A stretch of 64,000 bases of DNA from Fibrobacterota bacterium (GTDB taxonomy: Bacteria; Fibrobacterota; Chitinivibrionia; Chitinivibrionales; FEN-1185): positions 50,226 through 114,225 of the forward strand of contig PLWQ01000010.1 of assembly GCA_003165595.1 (NCBI GenBank). The letters are read 5' to 3'. The stretch's first letter is position 1; every line of letters begins with the position of its first letter. The translations under genes were made by a program, and so were the position numbers. Positions 46,601 through 54,638 of the stretch are shown one piece after another. The notes under the pieces are model-generated. The model saw only the letters and a list, made by a program, of their open reading frames with translations, was not told the DNA's origin and made no database searches.

Positions 46601-48577
46601 AACTGGCACTATGCGGCCGCGACACTGTCGTCATCAGGACAGTTTTTGTACATCGACGGGCAACAGGTGAGTTCGAGCGGCAACACGACCGCCTACACCT
46701 ATGGATCGGCGCCCTATTGGCGCGTGGGTCAGGATGCGCTTGGCGGATGGACCCCGACTCCGGGCTCCACCTATTTCAACGGGACGCTTGACGAAGTCCG
46801 CATGGAGACCTCGGCGCGTAGCACAGACTGGATCGCTTTGAGTTACGGAACGCAGTGCAACGGACAACCGCCCGTAAATTACCAGAAACCCGTAGTGTTC
46901 GGGCCGGGCGGCGTAACCAACGATTCGGCGTTTCAAACGACAAAGGATACCGTTGCGTTGCTTTATCGCATGGACGATCCGGACACCAAGACGGACACGG
47001 TTTCCGCGCAGGTGAAAGTTACCGCCGGCGGCACGTGGTTCGGAGTGACCAACACCGCGGGAAACAGCGGACCGGTTGACACAGCATATTCTACGGATCG
47101 AACGATCAAATGGAGCGTCCGCAGCCAGCTTGTCGACACGGCGGAAGGTTACTATAGCATTCGTGTTATCGCGGTTGACGCCGGCGGCAACCGGGACACA
47201 AGCACGAGTTCTTCGTTTTACATCGACACGCGGCCGCCCGTCGGCCTGGCGAATTTCCGTCCCACCCTGGAAGGTGTGTCAAGCATAACGCTCGGGTGGA
47301 CTTCCGCCGCAGACCCACATTTCGATCACTACGAAATCTGGTACGACACCGACTCGCTCAAAGCGGTCACTCACGCCGGAAACACCTGGAATCAGACAAA
47401 TGACCCGGCCTTTATCACCGCGACGACATCGGCAACCACGATAACGGGATTGGGGCTGACGACAAAGTACTATTTCAAACTGTGGGCGTTTGACAGTTGG
47501 GGCAACGGTTCCACGGTGAAGGACACCAGCGCGAGCACGACGCCGACGGTAGCGTCCAAGTGGAGCGTGAACACCCTCGGTGCGATTGCCGGCGGGGCGA
47601 TGGGGCAGAACGCTCTGTACATCTCGGGAATCGGGTCTGGTTCCGCAGACAGCATCTACAGCATAAACGCGGCGACCGGCGCAGAGAATTGGTCCTACTA
47701 CGTAGGAGGCTATGGGACGCCGGGTTATCCGACCATGACCTATTACGGCGGGAGTTACAAAGTTCTGGAGAGTGTTGGAAGCACGGTGGTTGGACTCACC
47801 GACAATGGCGGGAATGCAACGCAGTTGTTTGCACCGCTCAACCTGGGGGCGGTGACGGTGGGAGTGCCTTACGCGAGTCCGGACGACAGCAGTTTCTACG
47901 TTCCGTACACGGGTAACTTGACTAAGAGGAGATTGAAAGACGGATCACAACTGTGGACCGTTGCCGTTGGCAATATCAGCGCCAATGCCGACATCGCGGT
48001 CTTTCGGGACCTGGTATATTTTGCGGCGACTGATTCGGTTGTCAAGGCAGATGCGTATGATCTCACCCCGATGTCCGCCTACAACACGGGCTCGACTATT
48101 GCCTTGCCGCTTCTGGTGCTCGATTCGACGATGTATGTGACGCCGAACAATAACAAGCTGTATGCGGTGAAGACTTCAAGCATGGCCTCCAAGTGGACGA
48201 GCGCTTTTACGCTTCCCGCTGCCAACACCGGTCCGGCATTTTACGACAATGGTTCAGTCTATGCATCGGCCGGAAGCTACGTGGTAAAAGTGAGCGATGG
48301 GGGGGTGTCCGGCAGTCTGGTGTGGCAGTTCGGCGCCAGCGGCACGGTAAACTCGGGAGCCACCTCCTACGGGAAAACGATCTATTTCGGAACGAGCACC
48401 GGGTATTATTACGCACTAGACGATGTGTCGCATGGTGTAAAGACAAACTGGCCCCGTACGGGAGCAAGCGGCAACGCCAACGCGGGGCCCTGGATCTATG
48501 TACCCACAAGCTCAAGCGACACGCTGGTGATTTTCGGAACGAGTGGGAACAATCTCGACGCGTTTAAGAAACCATAA
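43700..48577 (+). CDS. Giant secreted protein A3: duplicated DUF2341/LamG modules plus beta-propeller
   Basis: A 1625-residue paralogue of A2 with the same order of parts: signal peptide (SLSIAVIIVPCVFLSSSA), DUF2341 (FPLLVRLTASNFSFAHA), LamG, a beta-rich stretch (IDLNGHDIQVTGNFSIANG), a second DUF2341 and LamG, an Ig-like domain, a fibronectin-III-like domain (SITLGWTSAADPHFDHYEI) and the shared propeller (LGAIAGGAMGQNALYISG to NLDAFKKP). Its LamG modules differ in detail from those of A2 (KTAASFSSGGKIIGLGSSN), so ligands may differ. No clear ribosome-binding site precedes the ATG. No T9SS sorting domain is visible. Element copies E and D flank it. Confidence 0.85.
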   Translation: MKSKCLDKIQFAKRHFRHSLSIAVIIVPCVFLSSSAQENYGNWSYYCKCSINTKASGANVPGGVGRFPLLVRLTASNFSFAHALASGGDLRFADTTGKHLPYQLERWSYNDSAEVWVRIDSAKGNDSSFAFFIYYGNSAAVDSSSGSAVFDTGNGFYSLWHCNQSPSILDATANASTGMVQGTASVARCVIGNGLVLDGNSAYFYGSKQTSANPNPFTLSAWFKTAASFSSGGKIIGLGSSNVGNSSSYDRHIWINDDGKLYYGCYPNSAKTIGSTSTYKDGAWHYVVGTLSTAGEILYVDGQQVGIDATTTAAWPNYTAPYWRVGQDNLNSWAPTPSGNWYFNGSLDEVSIAAVARSSSWVALCYGSQKPGSNAIAIGAEVANVPQYITWVGNGADCKWSTANNWYGQVVPDSTMNVKFDVTSSKTCSLDVTGKAKTITFTGQYTGNFCFTNDTLAVYGAASFSTGGAVSAGTGVLKFVNSQVFIPATGQTFPTVLRSGAGTTTLQTTGLVASSVIVQAGTFSLGVGLAHTVVAISGSGALDFGSSSLTDTGASLDLSTFSSVTAGSGTLAFARNNSQTLTLKSGLTLPSIVHSGSGTLQIAGANLSAASFSQTAGTIDLNGHDIQVTGNFSIANGTHTSFAGYATGRTISVGGNATLNGLSSTTLLYMASAGYDTMAVTGTLTGTYDSIDYNYAKISQGYVSNSIDGTHNYHWNFDPDNYGSWSYRRAVFLNTTVQGTKISSSISQFPVCIKLSGSNFDFTQPSDPNGADMRFSLPDGTHLSYEKEYWNKASSTAALWVLLPTVQANIKTQFIIMYWGSGSGVDRSSPSTVFNTGSGYFGVWHMTQATPNMLDATSNGDTGKAQNAPVAATGVVGQALTLNGSSQYLYGLKTAAVNPNPFTISTWFKTGASFSTGGKLIGLGTSSTGNSGSYDRHIWIHDDGKIYFGCWIGSASTVGSSSAYKDGNWHYAAATLSSSGQFLYIDGQQVSSSGNTTAYTYGSAPYWRVGQDALGGWTPTPGSTYFNGTLDEVRMETSARSTDWIALSYGTQCNGQPPVNYQKPVVFGPGGVTNDSAFQTTKDTVALLYRMDDPDTKTDTVSAQVKVTAGGTWFGVTNTAGNSGPVDTAYSTDRTIKWSVRSQLVDTAEGYYSIRVIAVDAGGNRDTSTSSSFYIDTRPPVGLANFRPTLEGVSSITLGWTSAADPHFDHYEIWYDTDSLKAVTHAGNTWNQTNDPAFITATTSATTITGLGLTTKYYFKLWAFDSWGNGSTVKDTSASTTPTVASKWSVNTLGAIAGGAMGQNALYISGIGSGSADSIYSINAATGAENWSYYVGGYGTPGYPTMTYYGGSYKVLESVGSTVVGLTDNGGNATQLFAPLNLGAVTVGVPYASPDDSSFYVPYTGNLTKRRLKDGSQLWTVAVGNISANADIAVFRDLVYFAATDSVVKADAYDLTPMSAYNTGSTIALPLLVLDSTMYVTPNNNKLYAVKTSSMASKWTSAFTLPAANTGPAFYDNGSVYASAGSYVVKVSDGGVSGSLVWQFGASGTVNSGATSYGKTIYFGTSTGYYYALDDVSHGVKTNWPRTGASGNANAGPWIYVPTSSSDTLVIFGTSGNNLDAFKKP

Positions 48578-48600
48578 CGCAAATATCAATTAGAAGATAT

Positions 48601-49073
48601 GGGCGCCCCGCTGCATCAACAAAATGAAGGGTTGGGCGTTACCCTCGCTATGCTCGGGTCGTTCTCCCTGCGGGCTCGGCTATTCGCCTCGGTGCTGCCT
48701 GCCCTATGGCCTGTCGGCCCGGGTCAGGCAGCCCTGCGCTCTCGCGCACCACTCCGGTCCAACTAACGCGGCGCAGAGGAATGTTGGCTATACGCCAATC
48801 ACTGCTTTTTCCGATTCGCTTTGATTTTCTCTTTCGTATTCCGCCATCAGCGACGCCCCTGAGGCCGGCAGATTGGTCCGCTCGCGTCGTTCAAGGCCGG
48901 CATCTTTTGAGGATTGGGAAGATATCCTGCCGGACGCGTTTGCGAGCGGCCTGGCGGCCTCAGGAATTGGCGGCGCTGCGGGCGCGGCGCGGGGTTCCAA
49001 GGGGAGTTCGCTGCAGAACTCCCCTTGGTCGGGGTTCGGGGGTGAAGCTCCCGACATGGTTTGTGCGAAGGCC
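48601..49073 (+). repeat. GC-rich dispersed element, full copy D
   Basis: Starts GGGCGCCCCGC 23 bp after the A3 stop and ends GCGAAGGCCG. It holds the block GACCGGCAGATTGGTCCG in the form GGCCGGCAGATTGGTCCG, hairpin 1 at 48996-49027 (CCAAGGGGAGTTC, loop GCTGCA, perfect 13-bp stem) and hairpin 2 at 49035-49053 (loop TGAAG). Confidence 0.75.
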
Positions 49074-49159
49074 GCTCTTTATATTCCTTGGCGACCTACA
49101 CAGAAAAAGATTATTGCTCGGCAGCCGAATACGAAATGATAGTGAGTCCCTCGCGGTTC

Positions 49160-50317
49160 TCAGAAGTAATGCCCTTGCACGTGCTCAACCACCTCGCCGC
49201 CGAGAATATAGTATCTGTCAAGTCTCGTGCTCAGCCCGCACAGGATTTCGTAGGCGATGGTGCCGCACTGCAGAGCGACCTCGTCGGGCGTGATGCATTC
49301 TGTTCCCTGGCAGCCGATGGCGACCGCCTCGTCGCCGACGCGGATATCGGTTGACGGCCCGATGTCGGCCATTACATAGTCCATGGTGACCGTGCCCGTC
49401 ATCGCATAGCGCCTGCCGCCCAGGAGCACCGATCCGACGCCCGTGAGCTTTCGGGGAAGGCCGATGCCGTAGCCGAGGGGGATCGTGGCGATATGGGTTT
49501 CCCGGGTCGTTACGTATCTGCCGCCGTAGCTCACCGGCGTGCCCGCCGGGACCAGCTTGATTTTGGAGACAGCTGCCTTGAGCGACACTGCCGGCCGCAG
49601 CAGGAGCGGAAATTCCTGGGCCGGGTCCGGCTTGCACCCGTACAGGGTAATGCCCGGCCTCACCAGATTGCATTCCGGGGTAATGGGATATCGCATGAGG
49701 GCGGCGCTGTTGGCATAATGGATGTAGCGCGGGGATATGCCGTTCTGGCGGAACAGGTCGAGCGCGGCGCGGAATTTCTTCAACTGGGCCTCTACCGGGC
49801 TTGCCGACGGGCCATCGGCGCAGGCAAGGTGCGTGTATGCGCCTTCGCACACCAGCCTCGGTGTGCTGCGAATTTTCCCGACCGCCTCGGAAAGTTCGGA
49901 TGAAAGCAGGCCGAGCCTTCCCATCCCGGTGTCGATGTTCACGTGAAAGCGGACTGTCCCGCCAGGACCGGCAAAGCCGGCAAGGTCCTGCGCATCGTTG
50001 AGGGAAATGCTCACGTTGTTTTCGCAGGCCCAGGCCAATTCGTCTTTGTCGCATGCGCCGAGCACCAGCACCGGCAGGGCGATCCCGCCGTCGCGGATCG
50101 TGCGTGCCTCGGCCGCGGTTGCCACCGTGAGCCACGAAACGCCGTTGGCTTCAAGCGTCCTGCTCACGGCCACAGAGCCGCACCCGTAGGCGAGGTCCTT
50201 GACAACGGCCATGATGCCTTTTGCAGGACCAATTGCACCGCGGATTTCGGCAAGGTTGTTTAGAATGTTGTCGAGCGAAACTTCGATGCGGGGAGTGGAG
50301 GGCGGCGGCCGGTTCAT
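49160..50317 (-). CDS. alr: Alanine racemase-like PLP enzyme with altered active-site motif
   Basis: A 385-residue fold-III PLP enzyme interconverting L- and D-alanine for peptidoglycan. The PLP Lys is at residue 40, in VVKDLAYGCG; the usual motif is VKADAYGHG, so three positions around it are changed. Other marks are kept: HVNIDTGMGRLG, LVRPGITLYG, IPLGYGIGLPR with the catalytic Tyr, and MTGTVTMDYVMADIG. The start at 50317 overlaps the stop of the aldolase gene in ATGA; the open frame further upstream lies inside that gene. It is the last gene of the proB-proA-hisI-eda-alr run. It may be a racemase for another amino acid. Confidence 0.83.
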   Translation of the reverse strand: MNRPPPSTPRIEVSLDNILNNLAEIRGAIGPAKGIMAVVKDLAYGCGSVAVSRTLEANGVSWLTVATAAEARTIRDGGIALPVLVLGACDKDELAWACENNVSISLNDAQDLAGFAGPGGTVRFHVNIDTGMGRLGLLSSELSEAVGKIRSTPRLVCEGAYTHLACADGPSASPVEAQLKKFRAALDLFRQNGISPRYIHYANSAALMRYPITPECNLVRPGITLYGCKPDPAQEFPLLLRPAVSLKAAVSKIKLVPAGTPVSYGGRYVTTRETHIATIPLGYGIGLPRKLTGVGSVLLGGRRYAMTGTVTMDYVMADIGPSTDIRVGDEAVAIGCQGTECITPDEVALQCGTIAYEILCGLSTRLDRYYILGGEVVEHVQGHYF

Positions 50318-50970
50318 GGAACTATCCTTCGTGATGCAGCCACCGCGGCCGCAAGGCTGCGGGCCTGCTGCGTGATTTGATCGAAGCGGCCCTCGTCGAT
50401 AAGGCGTTTGTTGATAAGCGAGGATCCGGCAAAGATCGCCCTGGCGCCGGCGGCAAAGTACGCCGCCGCGTTTGCGGCGTTGACCCCGCCGCACGGAAAC
50501 AGACGCGCGAGGGGAAACGGGGCGAGCAGTGCGCGGATGTAGTCAGGTCCGCCCACCGCGTTGCACGGGAACACCTTTACCGCGTCGGCGCCCGCCTGCA
50601 TTGCCCGGGCGATTTCGGTAGGAGTGAGAGCGCCGGGGAACACCGGTACACCGCACCTCTTGCATTCGTCAATAACTGCCACGTCGAGATTCGGGGCTAC
50701 AATATAGCGGGCGCCCGCGGCCGTGGCATCCCGAACCGTGCTCGCGTCGAGCACGGTCCCGGCGCCCAGAAGCAGCGTGTCGCCCAAGGTGTTGGCGATT
50801 GCTTCGAGCAGTGCAAGCGATCCGGGAGGCGACAGGGATATTTCCAGGACCGGAATGTTACCCGCAATAAGAGCGTTTGCAACGGCTGCGGCCTTGGCCG
50901 CGTCGGATATCCGCATGATGGGGATGATGCCGGTGTCAAGAAGGCGGGCAAAGGTGTCGGAATGTGTCAT
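50314..50970 (-). CDS. eda: KDPG/KHG aldolase (Eda-like)
   Basis: A 218-residue class I aldolase cleaving 2-keto-3-deoxy-6-phosphogluconate to pyruvate and glyceraldehyde 3-phosphate, or the 4-hydroxy-2-oxoglutarate reaction. The Schiff-base Lys is 132, in ADAVKVFPCNAVGGPDYIRAL; the catalytic Glu is 43, in VLEISL. GAGTVLDAS and CGGVNAANAAAYFAAGA complete the phosphate-binding parts of the TIM barrel. The stop overlaps the alr start by 4 bp. Its neighbours hisI, proA and proB are amino-acid genes, which may favour a hydroxyoxoglutarate role (hydroxyproline or proline catabolism) over Entner-Doudoroff; no edd is nearby. Confidence 0.9.
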   Translation of the reverse strand: MTHSDTFARLLDTGIIPIMRISDAAKAAAVANALIAGNIPVLEISLSPPGSLALLEAIANTLGDTLLLGAGTVLDASTVRDATAAGARYIVAPNLDVAVIDECKRCGVPVFPGALTPTEIARAMQAGADAVKVFPCNAVGGPDYIRALLAPFPLARLFPCGGVNAANAAAYFAAGARAIFAGSSLINKRLIDEGRFDQITQQARSLAAAVAASRRIVP

Positions 50971-50988
50971 GCGAGTCGCCGGCCCTTG

Positions 50989-51345
50989 TTACGACGGTTT
51001 TGCGTCGGCGATTTTCCAATCCTCGCCGGTTTTTCTTCTAAAGAAGCACGAGAAATACCCCTCGTGGCACGCCGCTCCCGCCTGATCTATCAGAAACAGC
51101 ACCGCGTCGCCGTCGCAGTCGATGCGAACTTCACGTACGGTCTGAAAGTGCCCGGAGGTCTCGCCCTTGAGCCAGCGCTTCTTTCGGGAGCGGCTGTAAT
51201 AAACCATTTTCCCTGTGGAAAGCGTTTCCTGGAGCGTTTCACGATTCATGTATGCAACCATAAGCACGCGGTTTGTCGCGGCGTCCTGAGCGATGGCCGT
51301 CACAAGCCCGTTTGCGTCGAATTTAATAGAGTCGATAAGATTCAA
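50989..51345 (-). CDS. hisI: Phosphoribosyl-AMP cyclohydrolase
   Basis: A 118-residue single-domain HisI for step 3 of histidine synthesis (opening of the adenine ring of PR-AMP). It shows [38 protein letters not shown] and the metal-binding motif [21 protein letters not shown] with its Asp and Cys ligands. Unlike many bacteria there is no HisE part fused, and no other his gene is in the window. It lies 30 bp after proA and 18 bp before eda. Confidence 0.95.
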   Translation of the reverse strand: MNLIDSIKFDANGLVTAIAQDAATNRVLMVAYMNRETLQETLSTGKMVYYSRSRKKRWLKGETSGHFQTVREVRIDCDGDAVLFLIDQAGAACHEGYFSCFFRRKTGEDWKIADAKPS

Positions 51346-51375
51346 GGTAAATCACTTTCTTTTAACTTTCAACTT

Positions 51376-52641
51376 TTAACTTCTTATCTGCCCGTTCCCC
51401 TTCACGATCCATTTGTACGTCGTCAAGTCCGCCACGCCCATGGGGCCGCGGGCGTGGAGTTTGTCGGTGGAAATGCCGATTTCGGCGCCCAGGCCGTATT
51501 CGCCACCGTCTGAGAAACGGGTGCTGGCGTTGACCATGACGCTCGAAGAGTCAACCAGGCGCAAGAACAGGTCGGCTTCCTTTTTCGCCTCCGTGACGAT
51601 GGCATCGGTGTGATGCGAGCCGAAGGTGTTGATATGCTGGATTGCCTCGTTCACGTCCCGCACAACACGGACCGCGAGCCGCAAGTCGAGGTATTCGGCG
51701 CGCCAGTCGTCTTCTGTGGCGCGCTTGACGCCAACGACGAGTTTCCGCGTCGCGTAGTCGCCGAACAGCACAACGCCTTTGTCGATGAGCGCGTCGAGGA
51801 GCCGCTTCTTGCTTGCGTCCGGCAGCGACGCGTCGAGCAGGAGCGTCTCCATGGCGTTGCACACGGAAGGTCGCTGCACCTTGGCATTCACGACAATGGG
51901 AAGGGCTTTGCTGATGTCGGCGCGCCGGGACACAAACACGTGGCACACGCCCTTATAGTGCTTAATCACCGGAATCCGCGATTTTTCCACAACTGCCCGG
52001 ATCAAGCCTTCGCCGCCGCGGGGAATCACAAGGTCTATTTCCTGGTCTTTGCAAAGAAGAAGATCGATCGCCTTCCGGTCCGTGGTTGGCACGAGCTGGA
52101 CAACGCCGAGGGGGAGGCCCGCGCGTTCGCAGGCCCTGCCGAACAGCGCGGCGAGCGCCTTATTGGTAAAGAACGCTTCGCTCCCGCCGCGGAGTATCAC
52201 CGCGTTGCCGGATTTGAGGCACAGCGACGCGGCGTCGACGGTCACGTTCGGACGCGATTCGTAGATGATTGCGATGACGCCGATGGGTACGCGCATTTTG
52301 TAAATGGTGAGGCCGTTGGGCCGCACTCGCTCGTCGAAGGTTGCGCCGACTGGAGTGGAAAGCGCCGCCACTTCCTTGAGGCCGCGCTTCATGGACTCGA
52401 AGGTTTTGTCGGAAATGGTGAGCCGTTCGATCATGGGGCCGCTGAGCCTCTTGTCTTTGGTGAGCGCCAGGTCCTTGCGGTTTGCCTTTGCGATTGCGGC
52501 TTTCTGCTCGTCGAGAAGCGTGGCCACAATGCGCAGGCAATCGCCGATTTTGTCCGGGTCCACGTTCATCAGCAGGCGGCTTGCCGCGCGCGCCTTCTTC
52601 GCGATGGCATCGATGGTTTTCGCAAGCGTCAAGGAAGACAC
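51376..52641 (-). CDS. proA: Gamma-glutamyl phosphate reductase
   Basis: NADPH-dependent reduction of glutamyl-5-phosphate to glutamate-5-semialdehyde, the second step of proline synthesis. The 421 residues match ProA: PNGLTIYKMRVPIGVIAIIYESRPNVT, the cofactor-binding stretch GNAVILRGGSEAF, the catalytic Cys in QRPSVCNAMETLL, and a C-terminal FGSHHTDAIVTEAKKEADLFLR and STRFSDGGEYGLGAEIGISTDKLHARGPMG. It lies about 100 bp after proB. Confidence 0.97.
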   Translation of the reverse strand: MSSLTLAKTIDAIAKKARAASRLLMNVDPDKIGDCLRIVATLLDEQKAAIAKANRKDLALTKDKRLSGPMIERLTISDKTFESMKRGLKEVAALSTPVGATFDERVRPNGLTIYKMRVPIGVIAIIYESRPNVTVDAASLCLKSGNAVILRGGSEAFFTNKALAALFGRACERAGLPLGVVQLVPTTDRKAIDLLLCKDQEIDLVIPRGGEGLIRAVVEKSRIPVIKHYKGVCHVFVSRRADISKALPIVVNAKVQRPSVCNAMETLLLDASLPDASKKRLLDALIDKGVVLFGDYATRKLVVGVKRATEDDWRAEYLDLRLAVRVVRDVNEAIQHINTFGSHHTDAIVTEAKKEADLFLRLVDSSSVMVNASTRFSDGGEYGLGAEIGISTDKLHARGPMGVADLTTYKWIVKGNGQIRS

Positions 52642-52744
52642 AATGGCCTCCGTCCGGTACAGGTATCGATCGCGGGGGGCGCCGCGGCGCGGCGCCTTTG
52701 GGGTCGCCGTCGGCGACGCGGGTAAAAATACCTCGTGTGCGGGG

Positions 52745-53863
52745 TTACAGGATAACCAGATTGTCGCGGTGGACGATTTCGTCGAACGTCTTCTGGCCGA
52801 GCCGTTGCGCTATGTCAACTGTTTTGCAGCCGGCGATTTTTTCCGCCTCGTCGGAGGAATAATTGACAAGGCCGCGAGCGACCGCCTGCCTATTCTCGGT
52901 CTGGATGTCCACCATGTCGCCCGGCTTGAAGCTGCCGACGATATTTCTGATACCCGCCGGCAAAAGGCTTTTTCCCTGTTTTGCAATGGCGTGCGCGGCG
53001 CCATCGTCTATAATGAGCACGCCGGCGGGCTGACCGGTAAATGCGATCCACCGGTGGCGCGCCGGCATCTTTTTCGCCCTCGGAAGAAACAGCGTGCCGG
53101 CCTTCGGATCGAGGAGCGCTTCGAGCAGCGTGCGGTGGTACCCGTCTCCGATGAGTGCGAAAATGCCCGCTTTCGAGGCGATTTCCGCGGCGCGGAGTTT
53201 GGTGGCCATGCCGCCCACGCTTATGTCGCTCACGCTGCCGGAAGCAAGCTTGTGGACGGCAGCCGTGATGTTCTCCACCAGGGGAATCTGCTGTGCGCCG
53301 GGCGTGGTGGTCGGGTTGGCGTCGTACAATCCGTTGATGTCGGTGAGGTTGACAAAAAGGTCGGCCTGCACGAGCAGCGAAATCTGCGCGGCGAGCGTGT
53401 CGTTCTCCCCGAAACGGATTTCTTCCACGCCCACCGAATCGTTCTCGTTGATAATGGGGACTGCGCCGCAGTCGAGGAGCTGGAAGAGCGTGTTCCGCAG
53501 GTTGAGATACCGTTGCTTGTCCCGCAGGTCGTCCCAGGTGAGCAGCACCTGGCCGATGGGAATATGGTGCCGGGTGAAATGGGTGTCGTAGCCGTTCATG
53601 AGCCGGATCTGGCCCACGGCCGCGCATGCCTGTTTCGCCGGGATGGTTGCGGGCCGTTTTGCGAGTCCCAGCACCTGCATGCCGTGGGCGATTGCGCCCG
53701 ACGACACGAGCAGGACCCGCTTTCCCGAACGCTTGAGTATTGCAATGGAGTCGACAAGAGAGCGGAGACGCCTGGTGTGCGGCACATTGTCCGGTGACGT
53801 GAGGATCCTGCTGCCGACTTTGACGACTATGGTTGTGCTGTGTGCGATTTCCTGTCGAAACAC
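52745..53863 (-). CDS. proB: Glutamate 5-kinase with PUA domain
   Basis: First step of proline synthesis, ATP-dependent phosphorylation of glutamate. I take the GTG at 53863 as start because GAAAGG lies 9 bp before it and because it gives FRQEIAHSTTIVVKVGSRIL at the N-terminus; the longer open frame to 54082 overlaps the lipoprotein gene. Kinase motifs are VVKVGSRIL, LLVSSGAIAHGM, INENDSVGVEEIRFGENDTLAAQISLL and GGMATKLRAAEIASKAG. A PUA domain occupies the last 90 residues, as in most bacterial ProB (372 residues here). Confidence 0.95.
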   Translation of the reverse strand: MFRQEIAHSTTIVVKVGSRILTSPDNVPHTRRLRSLVDSIAILKRSGKRVLLVSSGAIAHGMQVLGLAKRPATIPAKQACAAVGQIRLMNGYDTHFTRHHIPIGQVLLTWDDLRDKQRYLNLRNTLFQLLDCGAVPIINENDSVGVEEIRFGENDTLAAQISLLVQADLFVNLTDINGLYDANPTTTPGAQQIPLVENITAAVHKLASGSVSDISVGGMATKLRAAEIASKAGIFALIGDGYHRTLLEALLDPKAGTLFLPRAKKMPARHRWIAFTGQPAGVLIIDDGAAHAIAKQGKSLLPAGIRNIVGSFKPGDMVDIQTENRQAVARGLVNYSSDEAEKIAGCKTVDIAQRLGQKTFDEIVHRDNLVIL

Positions 53864-54002
53864 GTGAGAAAAACCTTTCGGTTTATAATCTGTTGGACGC
53901 CGAATGCTTCTCCGCAACGAGGTGAAAGACGCTCCGGAAAGGAATCTCTTGTCTGGCGGCTGGTCGGTACGGCCTTTGCGACTGGCGCCGCCGGGAGCAT
54001 GG

Positions 54003-54605
54003 TCAGCGGGTCTTTTCCATTTTGACAATTGTCTGTTCGAGTTCGCTGATCTTCTTGAGCAGGGCCGATTTCTCCAGGTCAAGCGAATCGCGCTCGGTTG
54101 AGCACCGCTGGATAGATTCGAGTAAAGTGTCGAGACTGCCGGTCGCGGCTGCGGACTTGTACTGGAGCCGTTTCACCCGGGCCGTTGTTTCGTCGTATTG
54201 CTCTTCGAAGCTTTTGAGGACCACCAGTATTTTGGAATAGGTGTTTACCTCGCCGATGAGTTTGTCATCGGCGTACCTCACCCGGTACGAATTGAATGCA
54301 TCCAGCGAAGCCTTCGGATCTGCCTTGGGATTGTCGTAATAAATATTGATGTAACCGATTTTGAACAATGCCTGCTTGGCGGCCTCGGTTTGCGAATACG
54401 ACGGAGAGCTAACGAGTTCCTGATAAATCTTGAGAGCTTCGGCATACCGCTTCTGGTCGAATTTCTCATCGGCATCCGCCAGAAGCCGGCGCTCGTAGGT
54501 GTACTGCGCCACGCGATTGGCCGCGCAGCCGCACACGGTGATGCATGCGAGCACGACCGTAAACCTCAGTACAGACGTCACGAGTGCTGTTGTTCTCGAG
54601 GGCAT
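54003..54605 (-). CDS. TPR/coiled-coil lipoprotein
   Basis: A 200-residue lipoprotein: lipobox ITVCGC, Cys at about residue 25-27. The middle (about 37-120) holds TPR-like helices (ADADEKFDQKRYAEALKIYQELV, TEAAKQALFKIGYINIYYDNP, KASLDAFNSYRVRYADD), as in BamD-like or YbgF-like envelope proteins, and the last 60 residues form a coiled coil (EKSALLKKISELEQTIVKMEK). It lies 33 bp after the truncated kinase gene and may work with it; no known family is certain. Confidence 0.75.
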   Translation of the reverse strand: MPSRTTALVTSVLRFTVVLACITVCGCAANRVAQYTYERRLLADADEKFDQKRYAEALKIYQELVSSPSYSQTEAAKQALFKIGYINIYYDNPKADPKASLDAFNSYRVRYADDKLIGEVNTYSKILVVLKSFEEQYDETTARVKRLQYKSAAATGSLDTLLESIQRCSTERDSLDLEKSALLKKISELEQTIVKMEKTR

Positions 54606-54638
54606 CGCTGTTTCCTTACCTGCATGGAGTCAAGGCGG

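Noticed and set aside
24944-49073. CRISPR array from the dispersed repeats
   Set aside because: Copies are hundreds of bases long, kilobases apart and in both orientations, with no short repeat-spacer periodicity.
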